Shown one piece after another: positions 28,762-38,700 of a DNA stretch of 64,000 nucleotides. The DNA comes from Mycobacterium basiliense (lineage in GTDB: Bacteria; Actinomycetota; Actinomycetes; Mycobacteriales; Mycobacteriaceae): positions 2,728,001 to 2,792,000 of the forward strand of contig NZ_LR130759.1 of NCBI RefSeq assembly GCF_900292015.1, given 5' to 3'. The position numbers were made by a program, and so were the translations under genes. The first letter of the stretch is position 1; the number at the start of each line of letters is the position of its first letter. The notes under the pieces are model-generated. The model ran no database searches, was not told the origin of the DNA, and saw only the letters and a list, made by a program, of their open reading frames with translations.

Positions 28762-29967
28762 ATGACTGCGACCACCCCCTCGCCAACAGAGCTGGCCACG
28801 ATGCGTCAGGTCATCGAGGCCCTCGCCCCTATTGAACGTGCTGCCGGCGAGCCCGGTGAGCAGGAATCGGCGGCCCGGATCGTTGAATGGCTCAGCGCTG
28901 CCGGGGCACGGCATGCACGGATCGAAGAGGAGCAGTTCTACGACGGCTACCCGCAGCTGCACGCCACGTTGTCGGCGATTGGAGTCGGTGCCGCGATTGC
29001 CGGCCTGCTCAGTCGCCGCTTACGGGGCATTGCAGCGCTGGCGGGTGTGGGTGCGGGACTGGCCATCGCCGACGATTGTTCGAACGGAGTGCGCGTCGTG
29101 CGCAAGACCCTTCACAAATCGCGAACGACATGGAATGTGGTAGCCGAAGCCGGTGACCCGGCCGGTGCACGGACGGTGGTGGTGTGCGCCCACCACGACG
29201 CCGCACACAGCGGAATGTTCTTCGAGCCCGGCTATCAACGGTTTTTTGTCGAACGGTTCCCGGGGATCGTCGAGCGCATCGACACCTCCCTGCCAAATTG
29301 GTGGCCGTCGATCCTGGCGCCGGCCGTCGCCGGCCTCGGCGCGTGGCGGCGCAGCCCCAAGATGATGCTCGCGGGGGCGGCCATGAGCGCGATCGGAGTC
29401 GCGGCGTTTGCCGACATTGCTCGCAGCCCAATTGTCCCGGGAGCCAACGACAACCTGTCTGCCGTCGCGCTGATCGTCGCACTGGCCGAGCGGTTACGCG
29501 ACCGCCCGGTGGAAGGCGTGCGGGTGCTGTTGGTATCGCTGGGCGCAGAGGAGCAATTGCAAGGTGGCATTTACGGTTTCATGGCGCGCCACAAGCCGGA
29601 ACTGGACCGTGACCGCACCTATTTCCTGAATTTCGACACCGTCGGGTCACCCGAGCTGATCATGCTCGAAGGCGAGGGCACCACGATCATGGAAGACTAT
29701 TATTACCGGCCGTTCCGCGATCTCGTGATCCGCGCCGCCGAGCGCGCCAATGCACCCCTGCGACGGGGCATGCGGTCGCGCAACAGCACCGATGCGGTGA
29801 TCATGAGTCGTGCGGGCTACCCGACCGCCTGCTTCTCGTCGATTGACCGCCATAAGGCGCTTTCGAATTACCATCAGATGTCCGATACGCCGGACAACGT
29901 CAACTATGAGACGGTGACGCACGCGGTCACCGTGGCCGAGTCGGTAGTAAGGGAGCTAGCGCATTGA
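28762..29967 (+). CDS. M28-family metallopeptidase with membrane segments (Rv1770-like)
   Basis: A 401-aa peptidase. Zinc-site motifs are in M28 order: AHHDAAHS, PGANDNLSAVA, GAEEQLQGG, NFDTVG, and the late His in NYHQMSDTPDN. Two hydrophobic stretches (about residues 71-112 and 175-215) interrupt the early part of the domain and suggest membrane association, unusual for soluble aminopeptidases. ATG at 28762 follows AAGGAG. The last codon overlaps the TTG start of the next gene, so both are coupled. The substrate is unknown. Confidence 0.82.
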   Translation: MTATTPSPTELATMRQVIEALAPIERAAGEPGEQESAARIVEWLSAAGARHARIEEEQFYDGYPQLHATLSAIGVGAAIAGLLSRRLRGIAALAGVGAGLAIADDCSNGVRVVRKTLHKSRTTWNVVAEAGDPAGARTVVVCAHHDAAHSGMFFEPGYQRFFVERFPGIVERIDTSLPNWWPSILAPAVAGLGAWRRSPKMMLAGAAMSAIGVAAFADIARSPIVPGANDNLSAVALIVALAERLRDRPVEGVRVLLVSLGAEEQLQGGIYGFMARHKPELDRDRTYFLNFDTVGSPELIMLEGEGTTIMEDYYYRPFRDLVIRAAERANAPLRRGMRSRNSTDAVIMSRAGYPTACFSSIDRHKALSNYHQMSDTPDNVNYETVTHAVTVAESVVRELAH

Positions 29968-31250
29968 GCACGGTGTGGAGGAACTGGGCCGGCGAGCAGT
30001 ATTGCGCGCCGTCAGAGATTGTCCGGCCAACCTCGGAGGACCAACTGGCGGAGGTTGTCGCAAAAGCGGCCCAGCGCGGTGAGCGGGTGCGTGCCGTCGG
30101 CACCGGGCATTCGTTCACCGACTGCGCGTGCACAGACGGCGTGATGATCGACATGACGGGCATGCAGCGGATCCTCGAGGTGGACTCTGCGGCCGGGTTA
30201 GCCACAGTCGAGGGGGGCGCCAAACTGCATCCGCTCTTCGCGCAATTGGCCGAGAACGGGCTTGCGTTGGAAAACCAGGGCGACATCGACAAGCAGTCGA
30301 TCACGGGCGCCACCGCGACTGCGACACATGGGACCGGAGCGCGCTTTGCCAACGTGTCAGCACAGATCGTGTCGCTGCGGCTGGTCACGGCGTCCGGTGA
30401 CGTACTGACCCTGTCGGAGGGCGACGACTACCTGGCCGCGCGGGTATCCATCGGCGCCCTCGGGGTCATCTCACAGCTCACCCTCAAGGTCGTGCCGTTA
30501 TTCACGTTGCACCGCGACGACGAACTGCGGCCGCTGGCGGGCACACTGGACCGTCTCGACGAACATGTCGACAGCAACGACCATTTCGAATTCTTCGTGT
30601 TCCCCTATGCCGAAACCGCGCTGACGCGCACCACCCGGCGCAGCGACGAGGAGCCTCGGCCGACGCCCGCGTGGAAGCGCAGGATCGGCGACCATGTGGA
30701 AAACGCCGGGCTGAGCCTGATCTGCCGTACCGGTCGGCAGTTTCCTAGTGCGGCACCGAGACTGAACCGTCTGCTAACGAGCCTGATGTCGCCATCGAGC
30801 GTCCAAGACCATGGTTGGAAGGTGTACGCGAGCGCACGCAACGTCAAATTCACGGAGATGGAGTACGCGATTCCGCGCGAGCACGCGAGGACTGCAGTCC
30901 AGCGTGTCATCGACTTGGTACGCCGGCGCAAACTGCCGATCATGTATCCGCTCGAGGTCCGCTTCAGCGCTCCCGATGATGCGTTCTTGTCCACCGCTCA
31001 TGGCCGGGACACCTGTTACATCGCCGTGCATCAGTTCACCGGTATGGAGTACGAAACCTACTTCCGCGCGGTGGAAGAGATCATGGACGAGTTCGGCGGA
31101 CGGCCGCATTGGGGCAAGCGGCACTATCAGACCGCCGCCACACTTCGCGACCGGTACCCCGACTGGGACCGCTTCGCTGCGGTGCGCGACCGCCTCGACC
31201 CCAACCGCGCGTTCCTCAACAACTACACCCGGCGAGTGCTCGGTCCCTGA
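29964..31250 (+). CDS. L-gulono-1,4-lactone dehydrogenase (Rv1771-like)
   Basis: A 428-aa flavoprotein, the same length I recall for Rv1771, which oxidises L-gulono-1,4-lactone to L-ascorbate with cytochrome c as acceptor. Seen: FAD-binding domain with AVGTGHSFTDC, IDKQSITGATATATHGTG, then an ALO-type C-terminal domain ending RPHWGKRHY and DPNRAFLNNYTRRVLG. The HSF context lacks the extra Cys of bicovalent relatives. TTG at 29964 overlaps the peptidase stop (TTGA), the only in-frame start consistent with the N-terminus VWRNWAGEQYC. Confidence 0.87.
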   Translation: MSTVWRNWAGEQYCAPSEIVRPTSEDQLAEVVAKAAQRGERVRAVGTGHSFTDCACTDGVMIDMTGMQRILEVDSAAGLATVEGGAKLHPLFAQLAENGLALENQGDIDKQSITGATATATHGTGARFANVSAQIVSLRLVTASGDVLTLSEGDDYLAARVSIGALGVISQLTLKVVPLFTLHRDDELRPLAGTLDRLDEHVDSNDHFEFFVFPYAETALTRTTRRSDEEPRPTPAWKRRIGDHVENAGLSLICRTGRQFPSAAPRLNRLLTSLMSPSSVQDHGWKVYASARNVKFTEMEYAIPREHARTAVQRVIDLVRRRKLPIMYPLEVRFSAPDDAFLSTAHGRDTCYIAVHQFTGMEYETYFRAVEEIMDEFGGRPHWGKRHYQTAATLRDRYPDWDRFAAVRDRLDPNRAFLNNYTRRVLGP

Positions 31251-31627
31251 CCGGAGCGACCAAGGCCTGACGTATCAGGGCCAAATTCATTGACCGACTT
31301 GCCGGATGCGGCGACCGCGTAGCGCTTGCAGGCTACCCGGGCTGCGAATCGACCGCGGTCTGGCGCTCCGTGAACCGCAGACGTCGTGCCTGGCACGGCG
31401 AAGATCCTTGTTAGGGTTTGGCCGCTAGCGGGAGGATGCGCCGGCGTAGCCGGCATCAAGACGATCACAAGGGCATACCGATATCGCCGACAAGCTGGCC
31501 GAGCGGCGGTGGTTGCACAAATCATTGCACGGTGGGCCGTCGCAGCGCTCACGCTAGCGAGATGTCCCCAAAAACCTCCGCATTCGTTCGGGGTGGATGG
31601 GTGATTTCGGTCGGAGGTAGGCAACGC
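31251..31627. other. 377-base spacer, no gene seen
   Basis: No supported coding sequence. It separates the gulonolactone dehydrogenase from the ANTAR protein and ends with the GGAGGT ribosome site (31613-31618) of the latter. Confidence 0.4.
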
Positions 31628-31921
31628 ATGACGGTGAACTCGGCGCCCACCCGGATGTCCTGCGGCCCGAATTCTGGCCGGATTCTCGATACCGCGCGCG
31701 GAATACTCATGGGCCTTCGGCGCTGCTCGTCGGAGACGGCCTTTGAAGAGCTGTTCAACGCCGCGCAACGTCACAAGGTTTCGTTGTTTGCCATGGCATG
31801 GGCACTAACCCAACTGGCCGGTGATTCCGGAACCGCACCGGCCAGCTTCCCCGATGCTCAGGCCGCGGCTCGCAGTGAGTGGGGTCAGCTGTTGGCGGCC
31901 ATGCCCGTGGCCAATGGCTAA
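31628..31921 (+). CDS. Stand-alone ANTAR-domain protein (Rv1772 position)
   Basis: A 97-aa protein whose core, GRILDTARGILMGLRRCSSE then TAFEELFNAAQRH and LFAMAWALTQL (about residues 17-65), matches the ANTAR RNA-binding three-helix domain: A-x-G-I-L-M, the C-S-x-E-x-A-F turn and the last helix. ANTAR proteins bind paired hexanucleotide hairpins in leaders and prevent termination. Most carry a receiver, GAF or kinase-linked domain; this one does not. ATG at 31628 sits nine bases after GGAGGT. H37Rv has Rv1772, a short hypothetical, at the same place. The RNA target is unknown. Confidence 0.7.
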   Translation: MTVNSAPTRMSCGPNSGRILDTARGILMGLRRCSSETAFEELFNAAQRHKVSLFAMAWALTQLAGDSGTAPASFPDAQAAARSEWGQLLAAMPVANG

Positions 31922-31940
31922 GCATCGGAGTTGAACGCCG

Positions 31941-32690
31941 TCACCGCATCCACGCCGGCGAATCGGCGGCGATGCGTAACGCATCGATGATCTGTTGCTC
32001 TTTCCCCACGAATCGCTCGGTAGGTGTGGGGACCGAAATCGCGATCACACTGTCATCTACGCTTCTTCGCGCGATGGCGGCCGCCGAAATCCCCTGGGTA
32101 TGCTCATCGCGGTCGAAAGCTATTCCGGTGCTTCGTATCTCATCGATTTCGCGGCGCAGTCCGGCCGCAACCTCGGGCGGGAATCGTTCCAATGCGGCCG
32201 CCACGTCGGAGTCGTCGAGTACCGCAAGAGCCGCCTTTCCATTGGCTGTCCCGTTCAAGGGGAATCGGATGCCGATCGCCGAAACCGCGCGAAGCCGGTG
32301 CGATGACTCGATCTGGTCGACGAAACACATCCGCTGGCCGCGCAGAATCGACAGATCGACGGTTTCGCCGCCAGTTGCTGCGGCCACACGCTCGATGGTC
32401 GGCCGAAACATCGCCGCAACGCGAGCGCCGGTCGCGTTGCCGAAACCCAATAATCGCTCGCCCAGAGAAAACCGACCGCGATCGTCGACGCTCGCCAAAC
32501 CAACTTCAACGAGTCCAACCAGCAGGCGGCGGGTGGTCGACTTAGCCAGCTCCAGGCGCTCACAGAGGTCGACAAGTCGCAAGTTGCCCGGCTCGGCCGC
32601 GATCTCGTCCAACGCGGCCGCCGCCCGACGTAGCACCTGGATGCCTTCGTCCCGATTTGTTGGCAGATTTCGTTCCGTCCGGGGCACCAT
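31941..32690 (-). CDS. IclR-family transcriptional regulator (Rv1773c-like)
   Basis: A 249-aa regulator. N-terminal winged helix: LRLVDLCERLELAKSTTRRLLVGLVE (about residues 36-61); C-terminal IclR effector domain with FVDQIESSHRLRA, PLNGTANGKAALA and GISAAAIARRS. IclR regulators sense small carboxylates or aromatics. It is divergent from the flavoprotein gene at 32754 with only 63 bases between starts, so it most likely controls that gene and itself. It is convergent with the ANTAR gene (20 bases between stops). Confidence 0.87.
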   Translation of the reverse strand: MVPRTERNLPTNRDEGIQVLRRAAAALDEIAAEPGNLRLVDLCERLELAKSTTRRLLVGLVEVGLASVDDRGRFSLGERLLGFGNATGARVAAMFRPTIERVAAATGGETVDLSILRGQRMCFVDQIESSHRLRAVSAIGIRFPLNGTANGKAALAVLDDSDVAAALERFPPEVAAGLRREIDEIRSTGIAFDRDEHTQGISAAAIARRSVDDSVIAISVPTPTERFVGKEQQIIDALRIAADSPAWMR

Positions 32691-32692
32691 TC

Positions 32693-32737
32693 CACTATAG
32701 TGATCCGCATTACGGTCTCATAGGAGCCGAATTACGG
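32693..32737. promoter_or_regulatory. Divergent IclR/oxidase promoter with palindrome and direct repeats
   Basis: The 63-base spacer has the palindrome CACTATAGTG (32693-32702) right against the IclR start, and two identical ATTACGG copies at 32709-32715 and 32731-32737, 22 bases apart (two helical turns), the second just before the AAGGAG of the oxidase gene. These are the natural candidates for the IclR operator. Confidence 0.45.
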
Positions 32738-32753
32738 AACAAGGAGTATGCAG

Positions 32754-34094
32754 ATGAACGCCTTACCGGCCGGGCGGCATTTCTTCCGCAGCGATGACGG
32801 CTATGAAGCGGCCCGGCGAGCAACGGTGTGGCATCAACGGGTGCCCGAGCGCTATCCCGAGGTGATTGTGCAGGCCGCCGACGGCGACGACATCGTCGCG
32901 GGCCTGCGCTACGCGAAGGCCAATGGCCACAAGGTCAGTGTCGTTTCGGGTGGGCACAGCTTCGCCGCCAGCCATCTGCGCGACGGCGCGCTCCTGCTCG
33001 ACGTGAGCCGCCTCGATCACGCGAGTATCGACGTCGACAGCAAGACCGCCATTGCTGGCCCCGGTAAGGGCGGCAGCGTGCTCATGGCCGACCTGGAAGC
33101 ACGAGGTCTCTTTTTCCCCGGCGGACATTGCAAGGGCGTCTGCTTGGGCGGCTATCTGCTGCAGGGCGGTTACGGGTGGAACAGTAGGGTTTTCGGTCCG
33201 GCATGCGAGAGCGTCATCGGCCTGGACGTAATTACCGCCGACGGCCAGAAGATCCATTGTGACGCAGACAATCACGCCGATCTGTACTGGGCGGCCCGTG
33301 GCGCCGGACCGGGGTTTTTCGGCGTCGTTACCGCGTTCTATCTCAAGCTGTATTCGCGCCCGGCGGTCTGCGGCACCAGCGTGTACGTTTACCCGTTCGA
33401 GGTGGCCGACGACGTGTACAGGTGGGCCCGAAGCGTCAGCGCCCAGGTGGACCGTCGCGTCGAGATGCAGATTCTCGCCACCAGTAGCGTCCCGGAAATG
33501 GGCCTCGACGGCCCGGTCATCTTGATGGCCTCGCCGGCGTTCGCAGACTCCGAAGAACAAGCGCGCGAAGCGTTGTCGGTATTCGACTCCTGCCCGGTGG
33601 TCGACCGCGCGCTGATCAAAAACCCTTATATGCCAACGGATTTACCGACCTGGTACGACGTCGTGATGACGCATTACCTCGCCGATCATCGCTACACAGC
33701 GGACAACATGTGGACGTCGGCGTCGGCCGACGCGTTGCTGCCGGGCATCGGGAACATCCTCGACACCTTGCCACCGCACCCATCGCACTTTCTGTGGCTG
33801 AACTGGGGCCCCTCGCCGGCGCGCCAAGACATGGCCTACAGCATCGAAGATGAGATCTATCTGGCGCTGTATGGCTCGTGGAAAGACCCCGCCGACGACA
33901 CCAAGTACGGCGATTGGGCGCGATCCAATATGGCTGCGATGTCCCACCTGGCCACCGGCATTCAGCTTGCCGACGAAAACCTCGGCCAGCGTCCGGCCCG
34001 GTTCGCCACCGACCAGGCGATGGCTCGGCTGGACAAGACGCGAGCCACCTATGACCCCGACGGACTGTTCAACAGTTGGATGGGACGAATCTGA
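32754..34094 (+). CDS. BBE-type FAD-linked oxidase (Rv1774-like)
   Basis: A 446-aa flavoprotein of the berberine-bridge-enzyme family, the length I recall for Rv1774. FAD-binding domain with VVSGGHSFAAS (His that can anchor FAD), GGHCKGVCLGGYLLQGGYG where the Cys of bicovalent members lies, and the C-terminal BBE box YDPDGLFNSWMG. It would oxidise an alcohol or carbohydrate-like substrate with O2 or another acceptor. Of two ATGs, 32754 has AAGGAG at seven bases while 32748 is too close. Its stop overlaps the next start (TGATG), so the hydrolase downstream is coupled to it. Confidence 0.87.
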   Translation: MNALPAGRHFFRSDDGYEAARRATVWHQRVPERYPEVIVQAADGDDIVAGLRYAKANGHKVSVVSGGHSFAASHLRDGALLLDVSRLDHASIDVDSKTAIAGPGKGGSVLMADLEARGLFFPGGHCKGVCLGGYLLQGGYGWNSRVFGPACESVIGLDVITADGQKIHCDADNHADLYWAARGAGPGFFGVVTAFYLKLYSRPAVCGTSVYVYPFEVADDVYRWARSVSAQVDRRVEMQILATSSVPEMGLDGPVILMASPAFADSEEQAREALSVFDSCPVVDRALIKNPYMPTDLPTWYDVVMTHYLADHRYTADNMWTSASADALLPGIGNILDTLPPHPSHFLWLNWGPSPARQDMAYSIEDEIYLALYGSWKDPADDTKYGDWARSNMAAMSHLATGIQLADENLGQRPARFATDQAMARLDKTRATYDPDGLFNSWMGRI

Positions 34095-34903
34095 TGGCCA
34101 CCGACCTCTATCTCGGCTACCGCGACACCGACACCGAGACCCCGTTCGGCAGGTACTTCAAACCCGAAATGGCCTCGCTGCCAGCTCATGTCGTCGAGGC
34201 GCTGCAGCACGGACCGCAGGGCGGGATGGCCTTGTTGGCATTCGATGACGCGCCCGCGCTCGCCGACGAGGGCTACCAGCAGACCGAGAATGGCTACGGG
34301 GTGCTGCCCGACGGCGGCTTTCAGGTTTCGGTCCGCACCGACATGCCCGGGGTTACCCCCGCGATGTGGGCGTGGTGGTTCGGCTGGCATGGTTGCGATA
34401 CCCGTCGCTACAAGTTGTGGCATCCCAGAGCGCACCTCTCCGCGGCATGGAAGGACGGCGACGACGCCGGCAGGCAAGGCCCGCAGCGTTACATCGGTCG
34501 CCGTTCGATGATCAGCGAATACATCGGCTCCACACTGCTCAACGGCGCTATCCAATTCGTCGCACCGGCCAGCATGGGACTACCGGACGATGGCGACGAT
34601 GCGGTGGCAATCTGTGCGCGGTTGGGCTCGGGTGATGCCCCGGTAGACGTCGGCTGGTTCGTGCACCACGTGCGCTCGACGCCTAGCGGCGCCGAGATGC
34701 GCTCCCGGTTTTGGATGGGCGGATCGCACATTGAGGTGCGCAAAGCCCCCGGGGTTGCTTCAAAGGCGGTGCGTGCCATTGCGTCTCGGATTCTGGGTAC
34801 GCCAGAGTCCACCGCCCGCAATCTGCTGATCCATTGCGCGCAGGAAATGAATCATCTGGCCGGCTTCCTACCCGAACTGTACGAAAATTTCGGCGACGAG
34901 TAG
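34094..34903 (+). CDS. DAPG-hydrolase (PhlG)-like protein (Rv1775-like)
   Basis: A 269-aa protein resembling the PhlG-type C-C hydrolases that cleave 2,4-diacetylphloroglucinol and similar phenolic ketones. Segments typical of the family: MWAWWFGWHGCDTRRYKLWHPRAH, with His/Glu residues for zinc, and HCAQEMNHLAGFLPELY at the end. ATG at 34094 overlaps the oxidase stop. Together with the oxidase and the IclR regulator this makes a small inducible catabolic cassette for an aromatic or polyketide-like compound; that is inference from context. Confidence 0.75.
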   Translation: MATDLYLGYRDTDTETPFGRYFKPEMASLPAHVVEALQHGPQGGMALLAFDDAPALADEGYQQTENGYGVLPDGGFQVSVRTDMPGVTPAMWAWWFGWHGCDTRRYKLWHPRAHLSAAWKDGDDAGRQGPQRYIGRRSMISEYIGSTLLNGAIQFVAPASMGLPDDGDDAVAICARLGSGDAPVDVGWFVHHVRSTPSGAEMRSRFWMGGSHIEVRKAPGVASKAVRAIASRILGTPESTARNLLIHCAQEMNHLAGFLPELYENFGDE

Positions 34904-34924
34904 CGACCTGCCCACCGGGCTCAA

Positions 34925-35491
34925 CTAGGCGGTAAACGCGGGCGCGACGAACATTTCGACCAGCCGGCGCTCGGCGTCATCATCCTCGCCTGGCCAGTAC
35001 ATCAGCGACAACACAACGCGCACTATCCATTTCGCGGCCCATTCCACGGATTGCGGATCACCGGCGGCGAGTCCGGCGAGATCGCTGGCCACCCCGGCGA
35101 GCAGCGGTGACTCGGCGAGCCAGGCGACTTCGCGGCTGCCGCCGCGGATCGAGCCGATCATGAGCTGTCCGAGTGGGTCGGACCGGATTCGTTGGACCGA
35201 TTGAAGCACCGCCTCGACGACTCGCTCCCTTCCGGTCAGGTGTTCCACCGCCGATCGCACGGAATTGGCGATGCGGGCCGCTGCACGGGCCAGCACCACT
35301 TCCCGGATCTCGACTTTGCCTCCGACGTAGCGATATACGGTCGCGCGTGAGCAGTGGACGCGGACTGCGAGCTTGTCGATGTCGAGCGCGTTGAGTCCAT
35401 CGCGAGCAATGAGGTCGGCGGCGGCGTCGTAAATCCGTTCGGTGGCGGCGGCGCGACGATCGCCCCCAACGAGCCAGTCGTCGCTGGGCAC
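34925..35491 (-). CDS. TetR-family regulator (Rv1776c-like)
   Basis: A 188-aa regulator. Helix-turn-helix LDIDKLAVRVHCSRATVYRYVGGK (about residues 36-59) with the Y-R-Y-V-G-G-K version of the recognition helix. GTG at 35491 follows GGAAGGA. It is convergent with the hydrolase gene (21 bases apart) and divergent from the giant PE_PGRS, with a 228-base spacer. In H37Rv its neighbour on that side is cyp144, so regulation of cyp144 is a possibility that the inserted PE_PGRS would disturb. Confidence 0.8.
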   Translation of the reverse strand: MPSDDWLVGGDRRAAATERIYDAAADLIARDGLNALDIDKLAVRVHCSRATVYRYVGGKVEIREVVLARAAARIANSVRSAVEHLTGRERVVEAVLQSVQRIRSDPLGQLMIGSIRGGSREVAWLAESPLLAGVASDLAGLAAGDPQSVEWAAKWIVRVVLSLMYWPGEDDDAERRLVEMFVAPAFTA

Positions 35492-35719
35492 TGAGTTGGT
35501 GTCCTTCCGGTTCGGAACCGATCAACAGGATTTTCCAATCGTGAGACGAAAATATCACTGTTTCTCGCGGTAGTCGCAGGTCCAGCCGACGAGTTGAGAC
35601 GGACCAAGATCAGGTTTGCAAATTGCTGTTTTCAACTTGCCGCAATGCCGTTGACCTCTCTATTTCCGCAGCTCAAGCTGTTCCGTGGATTTCTGGATAG
35701 GTTGCTGAGAGGTGTGGAA

Positions 35720-38700
35720 ATGTCGTTCGTGTGGGTGGATCCGGAGCTAATGACAGGGGCGGCGGCCGTCTTGGCCCGCATCGGATCTTCGCTGGCCCAG
35801 GCCAATGTGGCCGCGGCCGGATCAACCACCTCGGTGCTCGCCGCTGGGGCCGATGAGGTATCGGCGGCAGTCGCGGCGCTGTTCGGTGCGCATGCCCAGC
35901 AGTACCAGTCGGCCAGCATGCAGATGGCGGCGCTTCACCAAAGGTTTGTGCACGCGCTCACCGCTGGTGCGAATGCATACGGGCTCGCTGAGGCGGCGAA
36001 CGTGTCGCCGCTGCAGGCTATAGAGCAAAATGCGCTGAGCCTGATCAACGCACCCACCCAGGCGTTATTGGGCCGCCCGCTGATCGGCGACGGCGCCAAT
36101 GGGGCCACCGGAACCGGGCAGGCCGGTGGAGCCGGTGGGCTGCTGTGGGGAAACGGTGGCAACGGCGGGTCCGGTGGGGTCGGCCAGGCGGGCGGCGCAG
36201 GTGGGGGCGCGGGTCTCTTCGGTCACGGCGGTGCCGGCGGAGCCGGCGGTGCGGGGGGCGCGTCCGGTGTCGGCGGGGCCGGCGGTATCGGCGGGCGTGG
36301 TGGGCTGCTGTATGGCAATGGTGGCGGAGGCGGTGCCGGCGGGCAGGGCATGCTCAGCGGCGGCGCGGGTGGTGCCGGCGGCTGGGCGGGCATGTTGGGC
36401 GCCGGCGGCGTCGGTGGGGCCGGCGGGCAAGGCATCGGCCTGGACGGGGGCGTCGGCGGAGCCGGCGGAAACGCCGGGTTGCTGTCCGGTCCCGGCGGGA
36501 TCGGCGGCACCGGCGGAACGTCCGCCATGGGTCACGGCGGTTCCGGTGGGGCGGGCGGCGCTGCAGGGTTGATTGGCAACGGTGCCGCGGGAGGTGTGGG
36601 TGGTGCCGGCGGCCAAGACGGCGGTGCCGGCGGTGTCGGTGGCAATGCCCGGCTGTTCGGAACCGGCGGAGTCGGTGGTTTGGGCGGTACCAGTGACGGT
36701 TCCGGCAACGGTGGCATCGGCGGCGATGGCGGCCTCGGCGGGCGGGTGTATGGCAACGGTGGTGCTGGCGGAGCGGGCGGTAGCGGCCCGGCGGCCGGCA
36801 CCGGGGGCACCGGTGGCCATGGCGGTACGGGTGGTACCGCTGGGTTGTGGGGGGCGGGTGGACACGGTGGCGCGGGTGGACACGGCGGTGCCGGCGCAGT
36901 GGGTGGCACGGGCGATACTGGCGGGCTCGGCGGTGATGCCGGCAATGGCGGTGCCGGCGGGAACGGCGGCTGGTTGATCGGCGCTGGCGGCGCCGGCGGC
37001 CACGGCGGTGTCGGCGGAACCGGCGGGGCCGGTGGGGCCGGGGCCGACGGGGTCGCACTGGGCAGTGCCGGCGGCGACGCCGGCAACGGTGGCAACGGTG
37101 GTGTCGGCGGGGCCGGCGGTATCGGCGGCAAGGGTGGCCTGATCGGCTTCCTGGGCGGTCAAGGTGCTGGCGGTGCCGGGGGTGACGGTGGCGTCGGCGG
37201 GGCCGCCGGCAACGGCGGAGATGGCGCCATGGGCACATTCTCCAAATTTGGTAGCGGTCTGGGTGGCCACGGCGGCAACGGCGGCGATCCCGGCTCTGGC
37301 GGGGCCGGTGGGGCTGGCGGCAACGGTTCCACGACGGGTGCCGCGGGCGTGACCGGAGCGATCGACACCAGCGGCGGCGCGGGCGGCACCGGCGGCCGGG
37401 GCGCCGATGCGACCAGTGCCGGCGCCAATGGCGGTCATGGCGGTCAAGGTGGCAGCGGCGGGCTCTACGGCGACGGCGGCAGGGGCGGTGACGGCGGCAA
37501 CGGTCTCCGGGGTCTGGACCGCAGCGCGCAGGTGACACCGGGAGCTTCGGGTGCCGACGGACAAGGCGGCGGTAGTGGTGGTGACGGCGGCAACGGCGGT
37601 ATGGGGGGAGCCATGGCCGGCACCGGCGGCACCGGCGGCACCGGTGGCAACGGCGGTAACGGCGGCAACGGCGGCGCGGGGGCCGGCGGCGTCGACGCTG
37701 CAATGGCCGGCTCCAGCGGCACCAACGGCGGCAACGGCGGGGACGGCGGGGACGGCGGGGCCGGCGGCAACGGCGGGATGGGCGGTCAGGCGCAGGCGGC
37801 CGGATACTCCGGCGGCGTCGAGGGCAATGGCGGTAACGGCGGTGACGGCGGTGCTGGAGCCGTAGCTGGTGACGGCGGTAAAGGGGCCGCCGGGACATTT
37901 GCTGGCAGTGCTGATGGTCACGGCGGCAACGGCGGTAACGGCGGCAATTCCGGCAGTGGCGGCAAGGCCGGAACCGGCGGCACCGGCTTGATCGACGGCC
38001 AGAACGGCCAGGCCGGAGCGACTCACGCCAGCGGCGGCAACGGCGGTGCCGGCGGTAAGGGTGCCGACGCCGTTGCTGCCGGCACCGACGGTGGCGACGG
38101 CGGGAACGGCGGATCCGGTGGCCGATACGGCAACGGCGGCAATGGTGGTAACGGCGGAGCGGGTAAAGCCGGTGCCAGCGGGTCCGACCAGGTCGGGCAG
38201 ATGGCAGCCGGTACCGGACACACCGGGGGCGCCGGCGGTGCCGGGGGCGTCGGCGGTGCCGGCGGCGCCCTGGCAGGTAGCGGCGGAAATGGCGGTGACG
38301 GCGGGATCGGTGGTACCGGCGGTACCGGCGGCAAAGGCCTTGACGGCGTCAATGCGACGGCCGCCGGCACCGCTGGCACCGACGGTGGCAACGGCGGCCA
38401 GGGGGGTAGCGGCGGCAACGGCGGTGACGGCGGGGCCGGCGGCAGCGCCAGCTCGGCCGCGGTGGCTAAGGGCTTTCACAGCGGCGACACCGGCAAGGGC
38501 GGAGTGGGTGGCGATGGCGGCACCGGCGGCAACGCTGGTAGCGGCGGCAATGGTGCCAAGGGCTCGTTTGCCAACGGCGGTAACGGTCGAGGCGGCGACG
38601 GGGGCGACGGTGGCGACCGCGGCGTGGGCGGCCAAGGAGGAGCGGGCGGCACCGGCTCCGGGGGCCAGGCCGAGGGCGGCAAAGCCGGAAGCATCGGGAG

